A stretch of 64,000 nucleotides of DNA from Microbulbifer yueqingensis (GCF_900100355.1 NZ_FNFH01000005.1:237966-301965); one strand, 5' to 3'. Counted from the first letter of the stretch, positions 42,406 through 52,844 are shown. Translations and numbers: made by a program. Notes: generated by a model not told the origin, from the letters alone.

Positions 42406-44550
42406 TCACGCCAGTGCGCGGTCTTCATGGGTGGCCGCACTTTCATCCTCGCCATCGAGCATGGGGAAGTCGTCATCACCCATTTCCGGCAAGTCCACAT
42501 CGTACAGTTCGTCAGTGGTGTCCATACCGGTGTCTTCCGCCGGCAGCTTGAAGCCGGCAACGGACTCACGCAAGGCGGTGGCAGTTTTCGCCAGGTTACC
42601 AATCGACTGCGCCGTTGCCTGGGTACCCGCTGAGGTCTGGGAGGTAATCTCCTGAATCACGTTCATCGTGTTGGAGATGTGGCCGGCAGAAGAAGCCTGC
42701 TGGCGAGCCGCGTTGGAGATGTTCTGGATCAGGGCCGCCAGGTTGGTGGATACGCCCTCAATCTCTTCCAGGGCAACACCGGCGTCCTGGGCCAGGCGGG
42801 CACCGCGCACCACCTCGGTGGTGGTCTGTTCCATCGAGGTCACCGCCTCGTTGGTGTCCGACTGAATCGCTTTTACCAGGCCTTCGATCTGCTTGGTCGC
42901 GCCGGCAGAACGTTCCGCGAGGCGCTGGACCTCGTCCGCTACCACCGCGAAGCCGCGGCCCGCGTCACCGGCCATGCTGGCCTGGATTGCGGCGTTAAGG
43001 GCCAGGATGTTGGTCTGGTCGGCAATGTCGTTAATCAGGCTCACGATATCGCCAATTTCCTGCGAGGATTCACCCAGGCGCTTGATCCGCTTGGAGGTGT
43101 CCTGGATCTGTTCGCGGATGTTGTCCATGCCCTTGATGGTGTTCTGTACCACCTTGGCGCCGTTACTTGCGATCTGTACCGAGCGCTCGGCTACCTGGGC
43201 CGACTCGGCGGCGTTGGCAGATACCTGGTCAATGGTTACCGCCATCTCGTTCACCGCCGCGGAGGCACCGGCGATCTCCTGAGCCTGGTGCTCGGAAGCC
43301 TCGGCCAGGTGCAGGGCGGTCTGCTGGGTTTCCTCGGACAGGCCGGATACTTCCTGGGCAGCGCCGTTAATCCGCGATACCAGCACCCGCAGCTGGTCAA
43401 TGGTGTAGTTGATGGAGTCCGCAATGGCGCCGGTGAAGGCCTCGGTTACTGTCGCCGAGGTGGTAAGGTCACCATCAGCGAGGTCGGCCAGCTCATCCAG
43501 CAGCTGCATAATCGCCTGCTGGTTGCGCTCGTTGGTTTCGGACTCTTCGCGCAGGCTGCGGCGGGTGCCGGAGAAGGCGTTGATCATCATGCCGAAGATC
43601 AGCAGAACGAAGATACCGGCCAGGATGGCGATGGTCATGTTGTTCGGCTGGCGTTCCCCGGCCAGGTTTACGATGCGGTCGTTCAGCACGTTCAGGGATT
43701 CAAGCAGTTCCGGCGAGGAGGACAGGATGCCGTCAGCGGCCTGGCGGGCGGCGAACAGGGCCGGGGTCGCCTCGAAGATCTCCCGCACCGAGGAGCTCAC
43801 GAACTGGAACAGCTCGGTAATCTCGTCCAGGGACTCCCGCGCTTCAGGGTCGGTAACGCGGGAAATTCCCATTACCACGTCGCCGGTCTTCATACCCTCG
43901 ACCACTTTACCGAACAGGCTGGCGTCGGTGTTGAACTGGTCTGCCGCGGCCTCCGCGTCCGTGCCGCCCTGCAGCATCTTGTCGATGTTCCGGCCGATCC
44001 GCTCGGCGCGCCATACCTGCAGCTGAGCCTGCTCTACCTGGTTGGCCGGGGCGTTGTTGGCCAGCAGGATCTCCACGATGTTGTTGTGCTCAGCCTGCAG
44101 TTCCGGCAGGGAGTCGTTCAGGGTGCTGGCAACATCGTTCAGGAAGATGATGGTGTCGCGGTTGCCGATAATGGTGTCCGCCTGGGCGCGTACCTGCCGC
44201 CAGATTTCGCCGTAGTCGGCCAGCTCCTGGCGCAGCGCCTCGCGTGTGGCTTCGTCCGCGCCCTGGAGTTCATTCCAGGTACTGGTCATCTCCTTGATGA
44301 CACTCTCCAGCTCGACGAAGGCCTGCTCGTTACCCGCTGTGGCCGCCGGGGCGTAAGTCACCACCTGGTAGGCAAGGGCCCGCAGCTCGGCTACCTGCTG
44401 CAGGTATTCTTTATCCCGGTCACCCCGGGTCTGCACCAGGTACATACTGACGATCAGGCTCGCCAACGCGGCGAGCACCAGCAGACCCAAGAACAGCACT
44501 GCCGGATTACGGCGCAGCGCGGAAAAGGAACTCTGGGAGCCTGTTTTCAT
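42406..44550 (-). CDS. pilJ: Methyl-accepting chemoreceptor PilJ
   Basis: Receptor of the Pil-Chp system. Membrane helix 1 is at residues about 14-34 ([23 protein letters not shown]), the PilJ ligand domain is periplasmic, helix 2 is near residue 300 ([19 protein letters not shown]), then HAMP and the signalling tip with [18 protein letters not shown] preceded by [16 protein letters not shown]. 714 residues, close to Pseudomonas PilJ. It has an ordinary start with CAGGAG. No pilK methyltransferase gene follows. Confidence 0.95.
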   Translation of the reverse strand: MKTGSQSSFSALRRNPAVLFLGLLVLAALASLIVSMYLVQTRGDRDKEYLQQVAELRALAYQVVTYAPAATAGNEQAFVELESVIKEMTSTWNELQGADEATREALRQELADYGEIWRQVRAQADTIIGNRDTIIFLNDVASTLNDSLPELQAEHNNIVEILLANNAPANQVEQAQLQVWRAERIGRNIDKMLQGGTDAEAAADQFNTDASLFGKVVEGMKTGDVVMGISRVTDPEARESLDEITELFQFVSSSVREIFEATPALFAARQAADGILSSSPELLESLNVLNDRIVNLAGERQPNNMTIAILAGIFVLLIFGMMINAFSGTRRSLREESETNERNQQAIMQLLDELADLADGDLTTSATVTEAFTGAIADSINYTIDQLRVLVSRINGAAQEVSGLSEETQQTALHLAEASEHQAQEIAGASAAVNEMAVTIDQVSANAAESAQVAERSVQIASNGAKVVQNTIKGMDNIREQIQDTSKRIKRLGESSQEIGDIVSLINDIADQTNILALNAAIQASMAGDAGRGFAVVADEVQRLAERSAGATKQIEGLVKAIQSDTNEAVTSMEQTTTEVVRGARLAQDAGVALEEIEGVSTNLAALIQNISNAARQQASSAGHISNTMNVIQEITSQTSAGTQATAQSIGNLAKTATALRESVAGFKLPAEDTGMDTTDELYDVDLPEMGDDDFPMLDGEDESAATHEDRALA

Positions 44551-44711
44551 AGTTTACTCCTGGCGGGCCCTTCTGGGTTGAGGCCTACTCTTTTTATCAC
44601 CACTGTTGAACCGAACAACCGGGTGGCAGGCGGGCAGTGCGCGATGACTGCCGGCCTTACCGCCCCGGAATCATGCCCCCACGGGGCTTGCAAGACAGCC
44701 GCGGGCCTCAC

Positions 44712-45254
44712 TCAGTGAGCCGCGGCGTCCATAAATTGAAAATCATTGATCAAAGCGAGCATGTCGAATACCAGCCAGCGGTCCTGCTGAAGTACGAACT
44801 GGCCGCTGATCATGGGAGCGAACGGCTCGAGCAAATCCCCCGGCGCTCGACGCGCGAACTCCACAGCCAGGTGCTGCATGCCGTGGAGCTCATCGACGAT
44901 CAGGCCGGCATAGACTTTCTCGTGCTCCACGACGAGTACGCGGCGCCGCTGGCGATTGCTCGTCAGGTTGCCCCCGAAGAACATTGCGAGATCGAACAGG
45001 GGCAGCAGGCGGCCGCGGACGTTGGCGACGCCGCGCACCCATGGCTGCACCCCCGGAATGAAGGTATGCGGGGGGACCTCCAGCAGCTCCACCACCTCGT
45101 CCATGGGTGCAACAAACCGGTGCCCCAGCAGGGAGAAGCCGATGCCGCTCCAGTAAGGTTTTACTTCCTGGCGACCGGGCAGGCCGGCGGCCTGCGCCTT
45201 GGCGCGGTTGGCGAGCTCAACCAGCGCGAGATAGGGGGACTGATCTGATTGCAC
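44712..45254 (-). CDS. pilI: CheW-like protein PilI
   Basis: CheW adaptor between PilJ and ChpA. The CheW domain includes FSLLGHRFVAPMDEVVELLEVP, VQPWVRGVANVRGRLLPLFDL and VVEHEKVYAGLIVDELHGM. 180 residues. The start is GTG 45254 with a weak ribosome site; no internal alternative exists in the first 35 residues. It is 16 bases downstream of pilH. Confidence 0.94.
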   Translation of the reverse strand: MQSDQSPYLALVELANRAKAQAAGLPGRQEVKPYWSGIGFSLLGHRFVAPMDEVVELLEVPPHTFIPGVQPWVRGVANVRGRLLPLFDLAMFFGGNLTSNRQRRRVLVVEHEKVYAGLIVDELHGMQHLAVEFARRAPGDLLEPFAPMISGQFVLQQDRWLVFDMLALINDFQFMDAAAH

Positions 45255-45269
45255 CGAATTGCCGTTGGC

Positions 45270-45632
45270 TTAAGCCAACACCTCCTCGATTACACCCAGC
45301 AGCTTGCTCTCGGCCACGGGCTTGGTCAGGTAGGCACGCGCACCCTGGCGCATGCCCCAGACACGATCGGTATCCTGGTCCTTGGTGGTGACCATGATGA
45401 TCGGAATACCATTGGTGTGGCTGTCCTTGCTCAGCTGGCGCGTGGCCTGGAAGCCGTTGAGGCCGGGCATCACGATATCCATCAGGATGACGTCGGGGCG
45501 CTGTTCACGCGCGACGTCCACGCCGGTTTCTCCGCTGGTAGCCGAGAGAACGGAATGACCGTTCTTTTCCAGAATGGTTGTAAGCTTGTGCGTCTCCGTC
45601 GGAGAGTCGTCAACAATCAATACTTTAGCCAT
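45270..45632 (-). CDS. pilH: Twitching motility response regulator PilH
   Basis: Single-domain CheY-like receiver, the second output of Pil-Chp. Phosphoacceptor Asp is in VILMDIVMPGLNGFQATRQLS; the acidic pair is VDDS at the N-terminus and the conserved Lys is in LTKPVAES. 120 residues. In Pseudomonas pilG and pilH are adjacent; here a 260-base gap without a supportable gene separates them. Confidence 0.95.
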   Translation of the reverse strand: MAKVLIVDDSPTETHKLTTILEKNGHSVLSATSGETGVDVAREQRPDVILMDIVMPGLNGFQATRQLSKDSHTNGIPIIMVTTKDQDTDRVWGMRQGARAYLTKPVAESKLLGVIEEVLA

Positions 45633-45892
45633 GTTTTCCCCGTGACGTTATCTGCCCGCACAGCCGCCTTACCCCCAAAAGGTTGATGAAGCTGCGCAGG
45701 TATTTCTGGTCATGTTTGGCGGATGCGAATCGGGACGACTGCATCCACTCACCGTTTAAAAAGTTTCTTATTGTTGCTTTTGCCCCGCCGGCACAAAAGG
45801 TAGGGCTCAGAAGCCGGGGCTTTCGGCCAGCGGGACCTTATTGTTTTATGTTACGCCAGTTCCGGGCACAAAGTCACAGGCCGCAACCACCA

Positions 45893-46288
45893 TCAGGCGG
45901 CGTGATGCGGCTTCGCGTGCGCCGAGATGGCCCCCATCAGCTCACTTTTGCTGAAGGGCTTGGTTAAATATTGGTCACAACCCACCACGCGCCCCTTGGC
46001 CCGGTCAAACAGGCCATCCTTGCTGGAGAGCATCACTACGGGCGTCGCGCGGAATTCGCTATTGTTCTTGATGAGTGCACAGGTCTGGTAGCCGTCCAGG
46101 CGCGGCATCATGATGTCGACGAAGATGATATCGGGCCGGGAATCGGCAATTTTTGCCAGCGCATCGAAGCCATCCGTGGCGGTGACCACGGTACAACCCG
46201 CCTTCTGTAGCAGCGTCTCTGCGGTCCGGCGGATCGTCTTACTATCATCGATCACCATTACCGTGAGGCTTTCCCAGTTGAGCTCCAT
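45893..46288 (-). CDS. pilG: Twitching motility response regulator PilG
   Basis: Single-domain receiver that promotes pilus extension. Phosphoacceptor Asp is in IIFVDIMMPRLDGYQTCALI; VIDDSK and LTKPFSKSEL complete the site. 131 residues. It opens the chemosensory operon and is divergent from gshB over 311 bases, the same neighbour as in Pseudomonas. Confidence 0.95.
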   Translation of the reverse strand: MELNWESLTVMVIDDSKTIRRTAETLLQKAGCTVVTATDGFDALAKIADSRPDIIFVDIMMPRLDGYQTCALIKNNSEFRATPVVMLSSKDGLFDRAKGRVVGCDQYLTKPFSKSELMGAISAHAKPHHAA

Positions 46289-46599
46289 AGTATTGTTGTA
46301 TCCCCTGAATATTTATTTTCGGCGCCGGCCAGGCGCAGCCGCGCCGCTTTGTCTGAACCACTCGCAGGGTCTGGGCGCCTCGGATGTGTCAGCGCTAGCC
46401 GCCAAGGACGCACACCAAGGGGAACTTTTAACACAGAACCTGTACACAATCCACCGGTCCAACGGGGGTTGGGGAGGACTGCACAAATTGTCACCAGGTC
46501 GCCATCCGCTGCCAATTGGCGAGGGGACGGTTGCCTCCCCGCCGATCTGACCTTACTTTACGCTTGGGCAATAATGACCACCTCACGGAACCCAAATCT
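46289..46599. promoter_or_regulatory. Divergent pilG-gshB intergenic region
   Basis: This 311-base gap holds no supportable gene. Toward gshB the best promoter is CTGACC (46547-46552), a 17-base spacer and AATAAT (46570-46575), 25 bases before the ATG. Toward pilG only A/T-rich sequence (about 46304-46320) near the start could be seen. Confidence 0.4.
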
Positions 46600-47556
46600 A
46601 TGAGCCAGACTCTCGGCGTGGTGATGGACCCCATCGCCAACATCCATTTCAAGAAAGACACCACCCTGGCGCTGTTGCTGGCGGCCAAGCATCGCGGCTT
46701 CCAGCTGTTCTATTTCGAGCAGGGGGATTTATACCTGGAAGACGGTCGCGCCATGGGGCGGGGCCGACCGCTGGATGTTTTCGCCGATCCCGAGAGGTGG
46801 TTCGAGCTGGGGGAACTCCACGATATCGCCCTGGGCGAACTGGACACGCTGCTGATGCGCGTCGACCCGCCCTTCGATAACGAATACGTCTACTCCACCT
46901 ATATCCTCGAGGCCGCCGAGCGCGAAGGCACCCTGGTGGTGAACCGTCCCCAGGCGCTGCGTGACTGCAACGAGAAGATTTTTGCCACCACCTTTCCGCA
47001 TTGCTGCCCGCCGCTGATCGTGAGCCGCAACATCCAGCGGCTGCGCGACTTCCACGCCACGCACCGGGATGTGATCTTCAAGCCACTCGACGGCATGGGC
47101 GGCAGCGGCGTCTTTCACTGCAAGCCAGACGGCAGCAATCTCGGCGCGATCCTGGAGACCCTGACCGACGAGGGTCGCAAGCAGATCATGGGGCAGCGCT
47201 ATATCCCCGAGATCAAGGACGGGGACAAGCGTATCCTGGTGGTAAACGGCGAGGCCGTGCCCTACTGCCTCGCTCGTATCCCCGAGGCGGGTGAGACCCG
47301 CGGCAACCTGGCTGCCGGCGGGCGCGGCGAGGCGCGCCCGCTGAGCGACCGCGATCGCTGGATCGTGGAACAGGTGGCTCCTTCCCTGAAGGCCAGGGGC
47401 CTGCTGTTCGTCGGCCTGGACGTGATCGGTGACTACCTCACGGAGATCAACGTGACCAGCCCCACCTGTGTGCGCGAGATCGATGCCGCCTATGGTACCG
47501 ACATCGGCGGGCAGCTGATGGACGCGATCACAGACCTGCTGGCGCAAAAAGGATAG
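46600..47556 (+). CDS. gshB: Glutathione synthetase
   Basis: ATP-grasp enzyme that joins gamma-glutamylcysteine and glycine. Seen are the N-terminal domain (MDPIANIHFKKDTTLALLLAA), the nucleotide loop DGMGGSGVF, GQRYIPEIKDGDKRILVVNGE and the C-terminal EINVTSPTCVREID with metal ligands. 318 residues from ATG 46600. Upstream of the TonB-like gene, as in Pseudomonas. Confidence 0.97.
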   Translation: MSQTLGVVMDPIANIHFKKDTTLALLLAAKHRGFQLFYFEQGDLYLEDGRAMGRGRPLDVFADPERWFELGELHDIALGELDTLLMRVDPPFDNEYVYSTYILEAAEREGTLVVNRPQALRDCNEKIFATTFPHCCPPLIVSRNIQRLRDFHATHRDVIFKPLDGMGGSGVFHCKPDGSNLGAILETLTDEGRKQIMGQRYIPEIKDGDKRILVVNGEAVPYCLARIPEAGETRGNLAAGGRGEARPLSDRDRWIVEQVAPSLKARGLLFVGLDVIGDYLTEINVTSPTCVREIDAAYGTDIGGQLMDAITDLLAQKG

Positions 47557-47631
47557 ACTCCATATCCGCCAGCCCGTTTCCCGACACCCGGTCCGGGCGG
47601 GATTACAGATAGCAGTACACAACCAATAACA

Positions 47632-48558
47632 ATGAATCCGACCGCGAGCACCAACAATATCCAGGCCGCTACGAGCGCGCAGGCCGCCCAGGGCGAACGC
47701 TTTGTCTTTGCCCTGTTCCTGGCCTGCGCCGTCCACGCCGTGGTGATTTTCGGCGTGGCATTCGCGGCGCCGGAGGCGCGGCAGGCCCCGCCGACGCTCG
47801 AGGTCACGCTGGCCCAGCACCACACCTCCCAGGCCCCCGAGGATGCCGACTACCTCGCCCAGCACAACCAGCAGGCCAGCGGGACGGCGGACACCCCCAG
47901 GGAGCTGTCGAGCAACCGGCGCGCCGAGATCGCCGATACGACCATCCAGGAGGTCAACCCGCTCCCCCAGCAGCAGGCAGCGCGGCCGGCCGAGCAGCGC
48001 CGGCAACTGGTCACCACCGTCGGCGACAGCACCCGGCAGGCGCCGGAGCTGCCCGCGGAGGACAAGCGTTCGGATGAAAAACGGGGCGACGCTCCCACCG
48101 ACCTGCCCCAGGTCAACCCCGAGATCGCCAGCCTGCAGGCGCGACTGGACAAGATTCGCCAGACCATCGCGCAGCGGCCGCGCGTGCGCCGGCTGACCTC
48201 GGTGGCCACCCGGGCCTCGGCCGATGCGGCGTACCTCCACGGCTGGCGCCAGAAAGTGGAGTCCGTCGGCAATGACAACTTCCCGGAGGAGGCCCTCCAA
48301 CACCAGATCACCGGCAGCCTGCGCATGATGGTCCGCCTGCTTCCCACCGGCGCGGTGGAAGAAGTGGTAATCCTCGAGTCCTCGGGAGAGCGTATCCTCG
48401 ACGACGCGGCACAGCAGATCGTGCGCCTCGCGGCACCTTTCGAGCCTTTCCCGGCCGAAATCCGCAAGGAGGCCGACCGCCTGGAGATCATCCGCACCTG
48501 GCGATTCGAGATGACGGGCCTTTCCACGGCAGCAACAAAGATGCCCTCCCGCGGGTAG
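47632..48558 (+). CDS. TonB-like energy transducer protein
   Basis: Inner-membrane anchored protein with the TonB layout: one helix (residues about 22-43, FVFALFLACAVHAVVIFGVAFA), a long Gln/Pro/Ala-rich and charged periplasmic spacer, and a C-terminal TonB domain from residue about 205 (WRQKVESVGNDNFPEEA then LRMMVRLLPTGAVEEVVILESSG). The gene occupies the place of tonB3 between gshB and algH in Pseudomonas, where it affects twitching. Its location next to the Pil-Chp genes supports that role here; no ExbBD is visible. Confidence 0.88.
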   Translation: MNPTASTNNIQAATSAQAAQGERFVFALFLACAVHAVVIFGVAFAAPEARQAPPTLEVTLAQHHTSQAPEDADYLAQHNQQASGTADTPRELSSNRRAEIADTTIQEVNPLPQQQAARPAEQRRQLVTTVGDSTRQAPELPAEDKRSDEKRGDAPTDLPQVNPEIASLQARLDKIRQTIAQRPRVRRLTSVATRASADAAYLHGWRQKVESVGNDNFPEEALQHQITGSLRMMVRLLPTGAVEEVVILESSGERILDDAAQQIVRLAAPFEPFPAEIRKEADRLEIIRTWRFEMTGLSTAATKMPSRG

Positions 48559-48605
48559 CCGCCTGCGCCCGGGCCGCCAGGGGCCCCAACTACTAGACTG
48601 AGCGT

Positions 48606-49190
48606 ATGCATCGAGACAACATCGACAGCGACCTGACCCATTCCAGCCTGCGCGGCCAGTTCCTGCTGGCCATGCCCGGCATGCAGGACCCGCGTTTCCA
48701 GCACGCCATCGCGCTGGTCTGTGAACACACGCCCGATGGCACCATGGCAATCGTGCTGAACGTCCCCAGCAAGGTGCACTGGCGGGAGGTGTTCGACCAG
48801 CTGTCGCTGGATGATGCCAGCCTGCGGGGCGAGGAAGTCGTGTTACTGGGCGGGCCGGTCTCACCGGAACAGGGCTTTGTCCTCCACGGCGCCGGGACCA
48901 CTTTCGATTCCACCGTCGAAGTAAACGAAGACATCAGCCTCACGGCATCGCGCGATATCCTCGAGTCCCTGGCCTCGGGACGCGGCCCTGACGACGTGCT
49001 GGTGGCACTCGGCTACGCCGGCTGGGGTCCCGGCCAGCTTGAGGAGGAACTGGTAGAAAACGCCTGGCTCACCCTCCCCGCCGAGCCGGAGATCCTCTTC
49101 GCCACCCCCTGCGAGAAGCGCTGGCAGACCGCCGCCGCCCGCCATGGCATCGACCTTTCCGGCATTGGCTCGCAGGCAGGCCACGCCTGA
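48606..49190 (+). CDS. algH: YqgE/AlgH family protein
   Basis: DUF179 protein of unclear biochemical role. Signatures are LRGQFLLAMPGMQDPRFQHAIALVCEH, VLLGGPVSPEQGFVLH, and LVALGYAGWGPGQLEEEL. 194 residues. The stop overlaps the ruvX start (TGATG), the conserved algH-ruvX coupling. In some bacteria it affects regulation of exopolysaccharide; this cannot be read from sequence. Confidence 0.93.
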   Translation: MHRDNIDSDLTHSSLRGQFLLAMPGMQDPRFQHAIALVCEHTPDGTMAIVLNVPSKVHWREVFDQLSLDDASLRGEEVVLLGGPVSPEQGFVLHGAGTTFDSTVEVNEDISLTASRDILESLASGRGPDDVLVALGYAGWGPGQLEEELVENAWLTLPAEPEILFATPCEKRWQTAAARHGIDLSGIGSQAGHA

Positions 49191-49621
49191 TGGGCAAGGC
49201 AGTCACTGCGCTCGCGTTCGACTTCGGCACCCGCTCCATCGGCCTCGCCTTCGGGCAGAGCCTGACCGGCAGTGCCCGCGAGCTGGCCCCACTGCCGGCC
49301 CGCGACGGCCAGCCGGACTGGGACCGGGTCCAGCGGGTGATTGCCGAGTGGCAGCCGCATTTCCTGCTGGTGGGGCTGCCACTGAACATGGATGGCAGCG
49401 AGAGCGAATTCTGCGCCCGCGCTCGGAAATTCTCCCAGCGCCTGCACGGCCGCACCGGCCTGCCGGTGGAGCTGGTGGATGAGCGACTGAGTACGCGCGC
49501 CGCCAAGGAAGAAGCCTTCGAGCGCGGCCACCGCGGCAACTACGCCGAAGACCCGGTGGATTCCATCGCCGCGCGGATCTTCCTCGAGGACTGGCTGCGC
49601 GCACGGGGCAACGGGGCCTGA
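49190..49621 (+). CDS. ruvX: Holliday-junction resolvase-like protein RuvX/YqgF
   Basis: RNase H-fold nuclease linked to 16S rRNA 5' end maturation. Contains AFDFGTRSIGLAFGQ with the first catalytic Asp, LLVGLPLNMDGSES, and ELVDERLSTRAAKEE plus DPVDSIAARIFLEDWL, which hold the later acidic residues. 143 residues. Translation is coupled to algH. Confidence 0.94.
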   Translation: MGKAVTALAFDFGTRSIGLAFGQSLTGSARELAPLPARDGQPDWDRVQRVIAEWQPHFLLVGLPLNMDGSESEFCARARKFSQRLHGRTGLPVELVDERLSTRAAKEEAFERGHRGNYAEDPVDSIAARIFLEDWLRARGNGA

Positions 49622-49692
49622 CCGCGCCCCCTCTCGATTAACGGCCCCGTCTGCTAGAATTGCCGCCCCATTTACCAACCGACGCAGGCTGT

Positions 49693-50610
49693 ATGGCTAT
49701 AGAACGCATCCGCATCGCCACCCGCGAGAGTGCCCTCGCCCTCTGGCAGGCCAATTTCGTCAAGGACCAGCTGGAACACCACCATCCCGGCCTGCAGGTA
49801 GAGCTGCTGCCACTGACCAGCCGCGGTGACCAGCTGCTGGATATTCCGCTGGCCAAGGTGGGCGGCAAGGGACTGTTCGTGAAAGAGCTGGAAAAAGCCA
49901 TGCTGGACGGCCGTGCGGATATCGCCGTGCATTCCATGAAGGACGTGCCGATGGAATTCCCGGATGGCCTGCACCTTGCGGTCATCTGCGAGCGGGAAGA
50001 CCCGCGCGACGCCTACGTGAGCAATCACTACGCCCATATCGACGAGCTGCCGCAGGGCGCTGTAGTGGGCACCTCGAGCCTGCGCCGGCAGTGCCAGCTG
50101 CTGGCCTACCGGCCTGACCTGCAGGTGAAATTCCTGCGCGGCAACGTCAACACCCGCCTGGCCAAGATGGATGCGGGCGAGTTCGACGCGATCATCCTGG
50201 CATCCGCGGGCCTGCTGCGCCTGGAGATGCGCGAGCGCATCCGCGACTTTATCGCCCCGGAAATCATGCTGCCCGCCGGCGGCCAGGGCGCAGTGGGTAT
50301 CGAATGCCGTCGCGACGACGAACTCGAACAGCTGCTGCAGCCCTTACACCACGCCGACACCCACGCGCGGCTGGTTGCCGAGCGGGCGCTCGTGGCACGC
50401 CTGAACGGCAGTTGCCAGGTCCCCATCGGCTGTTATGCGGAACTCGACGGCGACCAGCTGTGGCTGCGCGGGCTGGTGGGTGACCCCGACGGCAGTGACA
50501 TCGTACGTGCGGAAACCCGCGGCCCGCGCACCGAAGGCGAGGCGCTGGGTACCTCGCTGGCGGAAGAGCTGCTGGCCGGCGGCGCCGACAAGATCCTGGC
50601 TGCGCTCTGA
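49693..50610 (+). CDS. hemC: Hydroxymethylbilane synthase
   Basis: Joins four porphobilinogens to form hydroxymethylbilane. The dipyrromethane cofactor attaches to C241 in [34 protein letters not shown] and [12 protein letters not shown] are signatures. 305 residues from ATG 49693 after dropping 11 upstream residues. Opens hemC-hemD-hemX-hemY; a TAGAAT-like -10 is possible around 49656. Confidence 0.97.
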   Translation: MAIERIRIATRESALALWQANFVKDQLEHHHPGLQVELLPLTSRGDQLLDIPLAKVGGKGLFVKELEKAMLDGRADIAVHSMKDVPMEFPDGLHLAVICEREDPRDAYVSNHYAHIDELPQGAVVGTSSLRRQCQLLAYRPDLQVKFLRGNVNTRLAKMDAGEFDAIILASAGLLRLEMRERIRDFIAPEIMLPAGGQGAVGIECRRDDELEQLLQPLHHADTHARLVAERALVARLNGSCQVPIGCYAELDGDQLWLRGLVGDPDGSDIVRAETRGPRTEGEALGTSLAEELLAGGADKILAAL

Positions 50611-50614
50611 CCCC

Positions 50615-51388
50615 ATGGAATCGAGCCTGTCCGGTGTGCGCGTACTCACTACCCGCCCGGCCCACCAGTCCCGCGACTGGTGTGAGCTGCTGGCGGCTGA
50701 AGGCGCCACTGTCGACACGATCCCGTTGCTGGCCATAGAGCCGATCGAATCCGGCCCCGAATACCAGCGCACCAAAAACCAGGTAATGGACTTCGACCAG
50801 GTCGATCACGCCATTTTCGTGTCCCGCAACGCGGTGCGCCTGGCCTTCGACTGGCTCGATGCCTATTGGCCGCAACTGCCTGTCGGCCCCCGCTATTACG
50901 CCATCGGCGCCGGCACGGCCCGTGACCTGGAGTCACACGGCCCGGAGTGCACCAGTGCCGGCGGCGCCATGGACTCCGAGGCGCTGCTGGCGCTGCCGTC
51001 ACTGCAACAGGTGGATGGTGAGCGGGTGCTGATATTCCGCGGCGCCGGCGGGCGCACCCTGATCGGTGACACCCTGCGCGAGCGGAATGCGCGGGTGGAA
51101 TACTGCGAACTCTACCGCCGCACCCTGCCGGCAGATGCCACCAGGCGGCTCAGGGAGTATCGCGCAACACCGGACATCATTACCGTGCACAGCGGAGAGA
51201 CCCTGGATAACCTTGCCAGCTGCCTCCAGAAGAGCGGCCGCGGCGACCTGTTCCGCGCCCTGCTCGTCTGTCCCAGTGCCCGGGTCGGCGAGCGCGCCCG
51301 CGACCTCGGCTTCAGCCGCATCGCAGTCGCGCGCAACGCCGGCGACGCCGCCATGCTGGCCGCAGTGGAAAACGCCTCTCCCGACTGA
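50615..51388 (+). CDS. hemD: Uroporphyrinogen-III synthase
   Basis: Closes and inverts ring D of hydroxymethylbilane. The family is poorly conserved; the fold is supported by VRVLTTRPAHQSRDWCELLAAEG, HAIFVSRNAVRLAFDWL, YYAIGAGTARDLE, VLIFRGAGGRTLIGDTLRERNARV (in part) and IITVHSGETLDNL, and by its place four bases after hemC. 257 residues, start ATG 50615. Confidence 0.95.
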   Translation: MESSLSGVRVLTTRPAHQSRDWCELLAAEGATVDTIPLLAIEPIESGPEYQRTKNQVMDFDQVDHAIFVSRNAVRLAFDWLDAYWPQLPVGPRYYAIGAGTARDLESHGPECTSAGGAMDSEALLALPSLQQVDGERVLIFRGAGGRTLIGDTLRERNARVEYCELYRRTLPADATRRLREYRATPDIITVHSGETLDNLASCLQKSGRGDLFRALLVCPSARVGERARDLGFSRIAVARNAGDAAMLAAVENASPD

Positions 51389-51506
51389 GTCGCAGAATAC
51401 CGTGCCGGGCAGGTATAAAATTTCAAATCGGCGCCAGGCATCGTATAAACCATGCCGCGAGTCGCTATAATTTGACGACATTTTCCACACCGATCCCGGC
51501 CAGCCC

Positions 51507-52844
51507 ATGACTGACGACAATTCGAAAAAAACCGAAAATTCCAAGGAAGTGCCAATGGTCACGGAAAAAGCGGAATCGAAGAGCAACTTTGCCAAGGCCG
51601 CCGCCGAGAAAAGCGGCAAGGGCGGCAAGGCCACTTCGGGCAAGGCGCGCAGCGGCAGAAGCCACGCCTGGGTGTGGATACTCCTGTTCGCGGCCGTGCT
51701 CGGCGGCGTGGGCGCCTGGGCCTGGTACAACTGGCCCCAGTTCAAGGTGGCGGTCGAAGATACCGTCGCCCTGCTCAAAGGCGGCGAAGAACGCGGAGAG
51801 CCCGCCACCGTAACTGCGCGCCAGGAGCGTGACACGCCGCCATCCCGCGAAGCCGTCCCAGAGCAGCCCCGGCAGGCACCCGACCAGCCCACCGCCCCGG
51901 ATGCCGGTGAGCCGGGCTCGGGCAGCGCCACCCCGCCCGAGACTGCGGACACAGGGCGCAACCAGCAGGCACAGGCGGTGCAAGCCCTGCAGGGGCAACT
52001 GAGCCAGCAGCGCTCGGAACTCGCCCAGCTGCGCCAGCAGATGGCCCAGCTGCAGCGCAACCTGGCCTCCCAGGCGAGCCGCCTGGGTGAACTGGGTAAT
52101 GTGAGCCGCACCGACTGGCAACTGGCCGAGGCCGACTACCTGTTACGGCTCGCCAACCAGCGCCTGCTGCTGGAACGTGACAGCCGCGCGGCCCTCGGGC
52201 TGCTGGAGCAGGTGGACGAGATCCTGCGGCGCGTGGACCGGCCCGACCTCTACGGCGTGCGCCAGCAACTGGCGCGAGACATTACCGCCCTGAAAATGGC
52301 CGACGATATCGACGAACAGGGTCTCTACCTGCAACTGGGTGCCCTGCAGGAGCAGATGGTGCAGGCCAGTATCCAGCCGGAGTTCGACCTGGCCCGGCAG
52401 GCCCCCGATGAACCCGGCCAGGCCGGACAGGAAGAGGCCCGGCCAGCCTGGGAGCGCAGCTGGCAAAACTTCACCGGGTTCCTGAAGGACTCTGTGCGTA
52501 TCCGCGACGGCAGTATCGACCCGGTGCTGCTCTCGCCGCAGAGCGAGGCGCGCTTCCGCCAGAGCCTGCGACTCAACATGGAGCAGGCACAGCTCGCAGT
52601 ACTGCGCGGCGAGACGCAGGTATATCGCGACGCCCTTAAAAGCGCGCGGCAGCTGCTCGTCGATTACGGCATTGCCAACCAGCGGCGCGACGCACTGGTG
52701 CGGGAACTCGACGAGCTGGCGAAGCAGCCCATCAAGGCCGACCTCCCGAACCTGAATGCCTCCCAGCGGGCGCTGCAGGATTATATCGAGCAGCTGCATA
52801 ACACCAGCCCGCAGCCCTCTGCAGAAGGGGGGAAGACCCAGTGA
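51507..52844 (+). CDS. hemX: HemX family membrane protein
   Basis: Named for the hem operon and sometimes annotated as uroporphyrinogen C-methyltransferase, but there is no methyltransferase motif. The N-terminus is charged and Lys/Ser-rich, then one membrane helix (residues about 54-72, AWVWILLFAAVLGGVGAWAWY), a Pro/Glu-rich spacer, a Gln-rich coiled coil (LQGQLSQQRSELAQLRQQMAQ in part) and a helical C-terminal domain starting DWQLAEADYLLRLANQRLLLERD. 445 residues. Overlaps hemY by four bases. Confidence 0.92.
   Translation: MTDDNSKKTENSKEVPMVTEKAESKSNFAKAAAEKSGKGGKATSGKARSGRSHAWVWILLFAAVLGGVGAWAWYNWPQFKVAVEDTVALLKGGEERGEPATVTARQERDTPPSREAVPEQPRQAPDQPTAPDAGEPGSGSATPPETADTGRNQQAQAVQALQGQLSQQRSELAQLRQQMAQLQRNLASQASRLGELGNVSRTDWQLAEADYLLRLANQRLLLERDSRAALGLLEQVDEILRRVDRPDLYGVRQQLARDITALKMADDIDEQGLYLQLGALQEQMVQASIQPEFDLARQAPDEPGQAGQEEARPAWERSWQNFTGFLKDSVRIRDGSIDPVLLSPQSEARFRQSLRLNMEQAQLAVLRGETQVYRDALKSARQLLVDYGIANQRRDALVRELDELAKQPIKADLPNLNASQRALQDYIEQLHNTSPQPSAEGGKTQ

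Noticed and set aside
45633..45892. A possible gene between pilH and pilG
   Set aside because: No frame with a ribosome site and no recognisable protein; left as an intergenic gap.
46729..48864. A 711-codon minus-strand frame opposite gshB, the TonB-like gene and algH
   Set aside because: It spans three well-supported genes and their gaps on the other strand, with Arg/Gly/Ala-rich composition typical of a shadow.
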